This document shows, in pieces, positions 6,941-11,808 of a stretch of DNA of 11,808 nucleotides. Made by a program: the position numbers and the translations under genes. How positions within the stretch are numbered: position 1 is the stretch's first letter; every line of letters starts with the position of its first letter. Under the pieces are notes generated by a model, which did no database searches, had not been told where the DNA came from, and saw nothing but the letters and a program-made list of their open reading frames with translations. This stretch comes from an uncultured Methanobrevibacter sp. (lineage in GTDB: Archaea; Methanobacteriota; Methanobacteria; Methanobacteriales; Methanobacteriaceae), in contig CADBMS010000092.1 in the NCBI GenBank assembly GCA_902795935.1, positions 1 through 11,808 on the forward strand, written 5' to 3'.

Positions 6941-6956
6941 ACGTTTATTTTTTTTT
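6941..6956 (+). terminator. T-run, possible archaeal terminator
   Basis: A run of nine T (6948-6956) starts 19 bases after the stop codon of the membrane protein gene. Oligo-T tracts without a hairpin are enough to terminate archaeal RNA polymerase in known cases. No stem is seen here. Confidence 0.4.
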
Positions 6957-7107
6957 AAATTCATATTTAGACAATTTTTTTCAATATCATTTTTTTACTA
7001 AGACAATTATTTCAAGTGTAACTTTTCTATAATAACATATTAATTATAATCAAAAAAAAAAATAAAACACTATTATAAAATCAGAAATATCAAAGGAAAT
7101 TAAAAAA

Positions 7108-7761
7108 ATGTTTGAGGATAAACTATCAAAATGGGATTTATTTCCAATAATTACTGGAATATTTTGTGTTTGTTTAATAATTTCGAATATACTGGCATCT
7201 AAGACTTTTATAATAAATAATATAGTATTGCCATCAGCAATTATAATATTTCCAATTGTTTATTTGATTAATGATATATTAACAGAAATATATGGGTTTA
7301 ACTTAGCTAAAAGAGTTATTTTTTTAGGATTTTTCATGAACTTGGTGGCAGTTATTTCTTATCAAATAACTATTCTTTTACCTGGAACTGATCCAATTGT
7401 ATCTAATGCATTTAATATTGTCCTAGGTAGCACTCCAAGAATACTAATTGCAAGTTTAGTATCTTATCTTACAGGATCTTATATTAATGCTTATTTAATG
7501 AAATTAATGAAAAGTAAATGGGATAACTACTTATTTGCACGTTGTTTTTTAAGTACTCTATTCGGTGAATCATTAGATTCAATCATATTTATAACAATTG
7601 CTTTTGTAGGAACTATACCAACAATAGAGCTAATTACTATGATTATTTGTCAAGCAATATTCAAAATAAGTTATGAAGTAATTGTTTATCCATTAACAAA
7701 ATATGTGATAAATTGGATGAACACATTAAAAAATGATTTACCTCTTGAACTTAAATCATAA
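7108..7761 (+). CDS. yhhQ: Queuosine/archaeosine precursor transporter (YhhQ/VUT family)
   Basis: The 217-residue protein with about six hydrophobic helices fits the VUT family (PF02592, formerly DUF165), the QPTR transporter for 7-deazaguanines such as preQ0 and preQ1. Characteristic segments are SNILASK (26-32), FPIVYLINDILTEIYG (48-63), the ARCFLSTLFGESLDSIIF stretch (144-161) with a polar GESLDS motif inside the membrane, and KISYEVIVYPLTKYVINWM (186-204). In archaea the likely use is import of preQ0-type bases for archaeosine at position 15 of tRNA; this is inferred, since no archaeosine gene is in the window. The ATG at 7108 is preceded by AAAGGAA at 7092-7098. The upstream gap (6929-7107) contains A/T tracts but no preQ1 riboswitch that I can recognise. 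It converges with the adhesin-like gene. Confidence 0.9.
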   Translation: MFEDKLSKWDLFPIITGIFCVCLIISNILASKTFIINNIVLPSAIIIFPIVYLINDILTEIYGFNLAKRVIFLGFFMNLVAVISYQITILLPGTDPIVSNAFNIVLGSTPRILIASLVSYLTGSYINAYLMKLMKSKWDNYLFARCFLSTLFGESLDSIIFITIAFVGTIPTIELITMIICQAIFKISYEVIVYPLTKYVINWMNTLKNDLPLELKS

Positions 7762-7772
7762 TATTTTATTAT

Positions 7773-7791
7773 ATTTTAATTCTATTAAAAT
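7773..7791. terminator. Possible bidirectional terminator between convergent genes
   Basis: ATTTTAAT (7773-7780) and ATTAAAAT (7784-7791) form an 8-bp A/T-only stem with a 3-base loop, between the stop of the transporter gene and the stop of the oppositely transcribed surface-protein gene. The low G+C makes it weak. Confidence 0.4.
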
Positions 7792-7795
7792 TTAA

Positions 7796-9091
7796 TTAAT
7801 ATTTTGATTTAATTTTAATTAAATTACTACCAAAGTTATGAGTTCCAATATATTTCATTTTAGGTGTCATTGGAAGTTTATATTTACTGATAAGCTTATT
7901 TTTAAATATTATATTATCTCTTAAGTGTGCAGTACGTCTACCACTTAATCTACCATTATCATTAGCTGCATAAACTGTAACTTTTGGATGTGTTTTAAAA
8001 TTTTTTAGATAGAATGATATACATTGTCTTTTATTAACACCATATTTATCAGTTGCACCTAACAAAATAGCAGCCTTGGCAGGGTCTTTACTAAATTTTT
8101 TATAGTTTCCACGACGGAAATGCCGTACTTTATTAGGAACGCATATAAATTCTCCGTTTTTTAATTTTCCAGTTTTAATAACTTTTCTCCAAACAATACC
8201 AAACCTACCATCAGGTGCTTTAATTGCAAAGTGGCCTCTTTCTGAATATTTTTTATAATTCATGATTTTTTTCAAATAAGACATTGTAATTTTATTTGAG
8301 CGAATCATTTTCGAAGCAATTTTTTCTATATCTTTATTAGATTTGGCACTATCTAAACCGCCATTTCCAATCATCCAACCATCAGATGTTATAATTAAAT
8401 GGAAATAATAACTTCCACTACTTTTATAGTGTTTAATGATTTTTTTATTATAATACCATTTTTGAGGTTTAAGTAATACATCTACATTGTAAATATCATC
8501 TCTTCTGAAACCACCAACACTTTCTGTTGAATTTAAATGAATATAATAAGAGCAACAATCGCCATTAATAATTGGCTTTATTTTTATTTTTGCTTTAGTT
8601 TTTTGGTTTATGATGTTTTTATTTTTAACAGTTGTGTAAACAGTATAATTTCCAATTTTTAGGTTTTTATTTAATGTGGCAGTTCCGTTTTTATTAGTAA
8701 TTTTATGGTAGTTGGTGTGTTTATTTTTATTTGAGTAAATACTAAATAAAACTTTTAAACCTTTTATTGGCTTTTTATTTGTTTTATTTAAGATTTTAGC
8801 AGTAAAAAATCGATCTGATTCAAAATATGTCTTGAAATTTTTAGTTTTAATTATTACTTGTGTTTTTTGCTTTGACTTATTAGCGGATAATTTATTAGTT
8901 TTTTTATTATTAAGATGTTTTGAATCAACTATTTGCTTGGAATTCTCTTTGCTTATTTTAACATTATCAATGTTTTTATTAGTTAAAATATCAAAGTTAT
9001 CAGTTTGAATTATATTTTCTGAAGCAGAAACTATTCCAATATTTAATATAAACAATAAAAATATTGAAAAAACTGTTAAACTCTTGAACAT
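7796..9091 (-). CDS. Secreted adhesin-like protein, Ig-like domain plus conserved Cys-Cys domain
   Basis: Using the ATG at 9091 (431 residues) the protein begins with MFKSLTVFSIFLLFILNIGIVSASE, a clear signal peptide with cleavage likely after the VSA region. A low-complexity Lys/Asn/Ser linker (to about 78) leads to one Ig-like, Big_1-style beta domain (about 78-172; KPIKGLKVLFSIY, NKNGTATLNKNLKIGNYTVYTT). The C-terminal ~250 residues form a domain I recognise from methanobacterial adhesin-like proteins: GDCCSYYIHLN, GFRRDD, FHLIITSDGWMIGNGGLD, RGHFAIKAPDGRFGIVW and FICVPN. The Cys-Cys at the domain start and the later strands recall N-terminal-nucleophile hydrolases of the C45 type, but this is only resemblance by eye. 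No C-terminal membrane anchor or cell-wall binding repeat is seen, so it may be released or held non-covalently. The composition is very basic, and the single Ig repeat makes it short for this class. A promoter with TATACATATA lies at 9132-9141. Confidence 0.85.
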   Translation of the reverse strand: MFKSLTVFSIFLLFILNIGIVSASENIIQTDNFDILTNKNIDNVKISKENSKQIVDSKHLNNKKTNKLSANKSKQKTQVIIKTKNFKTYFESDRFFTAKILNKTNKKPIKGLKVLFSIYSNKNKHTNYHKITNKNGTATLNKNLKIGNYTVYTTVKNKNIINQKTKAKIKIKPIINGDCCSYYIHLNSTESVGGFRRDDIYNVDVLLKPQKWYYNKKIIKHYKSSGSYYFHLIITSDGWMIGNGGLDSAKSNKDIEKIASKMIRSNKITMSYLKKIMNYKKYSERGHFAIKAPDGRFGIVWRKVIKTGKLKNGEFICVPNKVRHFRRGNYKKFSKDPAKAAILLGATDKYGVNKRQCISFYLKNFKTHPKVTVYAANDNGRLSGRRTAHLRDNIIFKNKLISKYKLPMTPKMKYIGTHNFGSNLIKIKSKY

Positions 9092-9095
9092 TATA

Positions 9096-9102
9096 TTCAC
9101 CT
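9096..9102 (-). promoter_or_regulatory. Ribosome binding site deciding the adhesin-like start
   Basis: The minus strand reads AGGTGAATATAATG. The GTG at 9100, which would also open the frame, is itself part of the AGGTGA Shine-Dalgarno, so the ATG at 9091 is the real start. Confidence 0.75.
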
Positions 9103-9131
9103 AATTTATATTGGCTATTGAATTTTTAGAA

Positions 9132-9141
9132 TATATGTATA
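9132..9141 (-). promoter_or_regulatory. TATA-like element of the adhesin-like gene
   Basis: TATACATATA on the minus strand, about 40-50 bases before the ATG at 9091. It would place transcription start near 9112. It makes the gene independent of the metal-ATPase operon upstream, from whose stop its start codon is about 100 bp away. Confidence 0.4.
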
Positions 9142-9195
9142 TTTGTTTTCAATATTAATTATTAATTTTTTTCATTTTTTTTAATTATTACATAC

Positions 9196-11532
9196 TTAAA
9201 ATAGTGGATCTTTCACTATTCCTATTCTAAGTGAGTTTAAAATAACAAATAATGTTAAACCTAAATCTCCAAATCCAACAGACATCATTAATGTAATAAT
9301 TCCTAATATTGACAATATTACACATAATAATTTGACAATAATTGCTAAAACAATGTTTTGTTTAATAATTTGCATTGTTTTATGGCTCAAAGAGAATAAA
9401 TATGGTAATTTTGAAATATCATCTTGCATTAATGCAATATCTGAAGTTTCAATAGCAACATCTGATCCTGCAGCACCCATTGCAATACCAATATTTGCAC
9501 GTGCTAGCGCGGGAGCATCATTGATTCCATCTCCCACCATAACTACAGCTCCAAATTTATTTCTAATGCTGTCTAAAATATCTAATTTATCTTCAGGTAA
9601 TAGATTGGAATAAACATAATCAATTCCAATTTTATCTGCAACACTTTTCCCAGCAATTTTATTATCTCCAGTAAGTATTACGGTTTTTATATCCTTTTCT
9701 TTTAAATCTTTAACCACTTTTTTAGCATTGTTTCTAATTTTATCGGATACTTTTATAATTCCTAATGTTTTTTTGCTATTTCCAATAAATACAATAGTTT
9801 CTCCATTACTTGAAAATTTATTAATTTCATTAGGTGAAATATCAAATGCACTATCTTCAATCAAGGATTCATTTGCGGCATAATATTGTTCTCCATTAAT
9901 ATCACCTATTATTCCTTTTCCAGGTATATTCTTAAAATTTTGAATTTCTTCAAATTTGATATTGTTTTGATTAGTATAGTTTAGTATAGCTTTAGCTATT
10001 GGATGTGTGGATTGATTTTCTAATGATGCTGCGATTTTTAGAACATCTTCTTTTGTATAATCATCATCAAATATTTCAATTCCACTTAACTCAAGTTTTC
10101 CTTCTGTTAATGTTCCTGTTTTATCAAAAATAACAGCTTTAACATTCTTCATTTCTTCAACATAACTACTTCCTTTAATCAAAACTCCATTTTTTGTGGC
10201 AGATGTAATGGATGATACCATACCCACTGGAGTTGATATTAAAAATGCACATGGACAAGATATTACTAAAAGAGATAATGCTCTATAAACCCAATCTACT
10301 AGGTTTTGTCCAAAGAATAATGGTGGAATGAATGCTACGCCTGTTGCTGCAACCATCATTATTGGAGTATAATATTTAGATATTTTTTCAACTAATGTTT
10401 CTGTTTCAGACCTATTAAGCTGTGATCTTTTAACTAATGTCACAATTTTTGATATTACAGAATCTTTAGCTTTTTTAGTTACAACTATTTCAATATATCC
10501 GTCTTCATTAACAGTTCCTGAAAATACTTCATCTCCAACCTCTTTTATAACTGGTATGCTTTCTCCAGTAATTGATGCTTGATTTATTGTTGTTGTTCCT
10601 GATGTAACTTTTCCATCAAGAGGGATTTTGTCTCCAGGTTTTACAATAACGATTTCTCCAATATTTACTTCATCAACTTTTTTGAGTTCTTCTTTATCGT
10701 TATTTTTAATCCTTGCTGTTTCAGGAGCAATTTCGATTAAAGATTTGATTGAACGTTTTGCTCGGTGTTCAACATAGTCTTCTAAGAATTCTGCAATATA
10801 ATATAAAAAGGTTACTGCGGCTCCTTCTTCTGGATGGCCTATAATGAATGATGCTACACATGCAATACAAACTAACATTGCAGGGCCAATTGTGTGTCTT
10901 TTAATTAATGAGTTGTAGGCTAATTTAGCTATTTCATAACCTGCAATTATTGCAGTTAGTAAGAATATTGTTGTAACAATATTTGGGTTAATTGATAAAA
11001 ATTCTAGGATATGTCCTAATGCAAATAAAACGCCACTTGCAAGAATAATTTGAATTGGCCTATTACTTACGAGCGGTTTTCCTTCACTTATTAATTCATT
11101 ATTGTCATGATTTTCATCTTCGTCTGCACAATCTGGGCATCCACAAATACTTATTTCAACATCATCTTCATGGTTGTGGTGTTTGTGGTTGTGTTCGTTG
11201 CAGTTGTGGTTTTCTTTGTGGTGTTTGTGGTTGTGTTCGTTGCAGTTGTGGTTTTCTTTGTGGTGTTTGTGATGTTCATCTTCGTCTGCACAATCTGGGC
11301 ATCCACAAATACTTATTTTCACATCTTCATCATAATCAATTTTTTCTCTATGTTCATATGTTTTGAAGTCAATATTTTTCTGATAATCTTTTAATAATTC
11401 TTTATTATAATGATTTGAATCTGTACAATGGATATTGTCGCATTTTGGGTCAAAACATATATGATTATAATGTTTTGGATTGTAACAATTTTTATCATTA
11501 CAATCTGGATCATAACATATATTTTCTACCAT
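9196..11532 (-). CDS. Heavy-metal P1B-type ATPase (Zn/Cd/Pb class) with Cys/His-rich N-terminus
   Basis: The 778-residue pump has all P1B signatures: TGES (322-325, actuator), the CPC metal site (426-428) in helix 6, DKTGT with phospho-Asp470, STHP (508-511, the SEHP-type nucleotide-domain motif), GDGINDAP (667-674) and a last-helix Asp756 in GDLGLTLFVILNSLRI as in ZntA/CadA-type transporters. It should export Zn2+, Cd2+ or Pb2+ from the cytoplasm using ATP. The usual ferredoxin-like HMA domain is absent. Instead residues 5-44 are two copies of a 20-residue unit with Cys-x4-Cys-x4-Cys-x4-His, followed by two CGCPDC blocks (76-81 and 130-135) around two 14-residue His-rich repeats. The ATG at 11532 has a GGCGAT ribosome binding site and lies 19 bp after the stop of an ArsR/SmtB regulator, so the pair forms an operon. 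No clear terminator follows. Confidence 0.95.
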   Translation of the reverse strand: MVENICYDPDCNDKNCYNPKHYNHICFDPKCDNIHCTDSNHYNKELLKDYQKNIDFKTYEHREKIDYDEDVKISICGCPDCADEDEHHKHHKENHNCNEHNHKHHKENHNCNEHNHKHHNHEDDVEISICGCPDCADEDENHDNNELISEGKPLVSNRPIQIILASGVLFALGHILEFLSINPNIVTTIFLLTAIIAGYEIAKLAYNSLIKRHTIGPAMLVCIACVASFIIGHPEEGAAVTFLYYIAEFLEDYVEHRAKRSIKSLIEIAPETARIKNNDKEELKKVDEVNIGEIVIVKPGDKIPLDGKVTSGTTTINQASITGESIPVIKEVGDEVFSGTVNEDGYIEIVVTKKAKDSVISKIVTLVKRSQLNRSETETLVEKISKYYTPIMMVAATGVAFIPPLFFGQNLVDWVYRALSLLVISCPCAFLISTPVGMVSSITSATKNGVLIKGSSYVEEMKNVKAVIFDKTGTLTEGKLELSGIEIFDDDYTKEDVLKIAASLENQSTHPIAKAILNYTNQNNIKFEEIQNFKNIPGKGIIGDINGEQYYAANESLIEDSAFDISPNEINKFSSNGETIVFIGNSKKTLGIIKVSDKIRNNAKKVVKDLKEKDIKTVILTGDNKIAGKSVADKIGIDYVYSNLLPEDKLDILDSIRNKFGAVVMVGDGINDAPALARANIGIAMGAAGSDVAIETSDIALMQDDISKLPYLFSLSHKTMQIIKQNIVLAIIVKLLCVILSILGIITLMMSVGFGDLGLTLFVILNSLRIGIVKDPLF
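11113..11318. repeat. 44-bp perfect direct repeat, 162 bp apart (11113-11156 and 11275-11318)
   Basis: The two copies are identical over 44 bp and encode the duplicated block ISICGCPDCADEDE of the ATPase N-terminus. The 162-bp spacing equals 54 codons, so recombination between the copies would delete or add in frame. The near absence of synonymous change suggests a recent duplication or ongoing conversion. Confidence 0.9.
11176..11271. repeat. 42-bp tandem repeat, about 2.3 copies
   Basis: Units 11176-11217 and 11218-11259 are identical, and a third begins at 11260 and matches for 12 bases. Each unit encodes 14 residues HKHHKENHNCNEHN. Being a multiple of three, copy-number changes keep the reading frame. 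The plus strand is strongly G/T-rich and C-poor, in contrast to the rest of the window. Confidence 0.92.
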
Positions 11533-11551
11533 TATTATCGCCAGTTAAATC

Positions 11552-11808
11552 TTATTCTAATATATGTTCTAAACCTATTTTGTAGATCATTTCAATATGG
11601 AGGTCTGTTAATGAGTATCTAACCATTTTTCCTTCTTTTTTGTATTTTACGATATTGTTTGAACGTAGTATTCTTAATTGATTTGAAATTGTTGTTTGGT
11701 TTAAATTAAGGGATTCACAAAGTTCACAAACACATAAATCTTCTACAGATAGTAGTGAAATGATTTTTAATCTTGTTGGATTTCCAAATATTTTGAAGAA
11801 TTCTGATA
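11552..11808 (-). CDS. ArsR/SmtB family metal-sensing repressor, N-terminus outside window
   Basis: The last 84 codons are visible; the start lies beyond the right edge. The reading is SEFFKIFGNPTRLKIISLL, the first helix of the winged helix-turn-helix, then VEDLCVCELCESL carrying the classical ELCVC-like alpha-3 metal motif with three Cys, the recognition helix NQTTISNQLRILR, a wing (KYKKEGKMVRYSL), and a final helix. In that helix Asp68, His70, His81 and Glu84 of the visible part have exactly the D-x-H-x10-H-x2-E spacing of the SmtB/CzrA alpha-5 zinc site. Such proteins repress the operon until Zn2+, Cd2+ or Pb2+ binds. The stop is 19 bp before the P1B ATPase start, so the repressor and its target pump are co-transcribed. 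The operator should lie to the right of the window. Confidence 0.93.
   Translation of the reverse strand, partial: SEFFKIFGNPTRLKIISLLSVEDLCVCELCESLNLNQTTISNQLRILRSNNIVKYKKEGKMVRYSLTDLHIEMIYKIGLEHILE

Noticed and set aside
6929..7107. preQ1 riboswitch upstream of the transporter
   Set aside because: No preQ1-I-like stem with the A-rich tail and no comparable structure can be found; the region is simple A/T tracts.
9098..9100. GTG start for the adhesin-like protein
   Set aside because: The GTG belongs to the AGGTGA ribosome binding site of the ATG at 9091.
11113..11318. CRISPR array
   Set aside because: The repeats are tandem or nested without unique spacers and encode protein repeats of the ATPase.
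11055..11394. Plus-strand His/Val-rich open frames across the repeats
   Set aside because: They are antisense readings of the Cys/His-rich N-terminus of the ATPase, and the repeat periodicity keeps all frames open.

Overview
The window looks like a piece of chromosome from a host-associated methanogenic archaeon close to Methanobrevibacter. The base composition is very A+T rich, several starts have GGTGA- or AGGTGA-type ribosome binding sites, and TATA-like boxes sit about 25 bases before likely transcription starts. The gene content agrees: a DUF447 protein, a secreted adhesin-like protein with an Ig-like domain and a Cys-Cys domain that I know from Methanobacteriaceae, and an SWKLT-tailed family 2 glycosyltransferase. 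The genus is inferred from style and content, not from a marker gene.

Layout from left to right. (1) 1-1083, plus strand: the 3' part of a family 2 glycosyltransferase that runs off the left edge. (2) 1084-1367: a gene-free, A/C-rich stretch that may be decayed coding sequence. (3) 4062-1368, minus strand: a probable operon of a MATE efflux pump, a MarR regulator 10 bp downstream, and an amidohydrolase 72 bp after that. Between the MATE TATA box and its start codon lie two identical 12-bp palindromes spaced 21 bp apart, which are the obvious operators for the MarR protein. (4) 4224-4850, plus strand: a divergent DUF447 flavin-binding-type protein. (5) 4851-5157: non-coding, with two interleaved inverted repeats that could form a pseudoknot. 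(6) 5158-5927: a short-chain dehydrogenase pseudogene with three lesions, one of them replacing the catalytic lysine codon with TAA. (7) 6161-6928: a membrane-anchored protein of a conserved family without known function. (8) 7108-7761: a YhhQ/QPTR-type transporter for 7-deazaguanine precursors, presumably feeding archaeosine synthesis. (9) 9091-7796, minus strand: the secreted adhesin-like protein. (10) >11808-9196, minus strand: a metal-resistance operon of an ArsR/SmtB repressor (N-terminus outside the window) and a Zn/Cd-type P1B ATPase with an unusual Cys/His-rich, internally duplicated N-terminal extension.

Functionally the window is a run of envelope and stress genes. Two units are self-contained sensor-plus-exporter modules: MarR with MATE for organic compounds, and ArsR/SmtB with a P1B ATPase for soft metals. 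The strongest points for follow-up are the metal-binding N-terminus of the ATPase (a tandem C-x4-C-x4-C-x4-H unit plus duplicated CGCPDC and His-rich blocks), the twin MarR operator, the pseudoknot-like intergenic structure, and the Cys-Cys domain of the secreted protein. I see no mobile element, CRISPR array, tRNA or rRNA.
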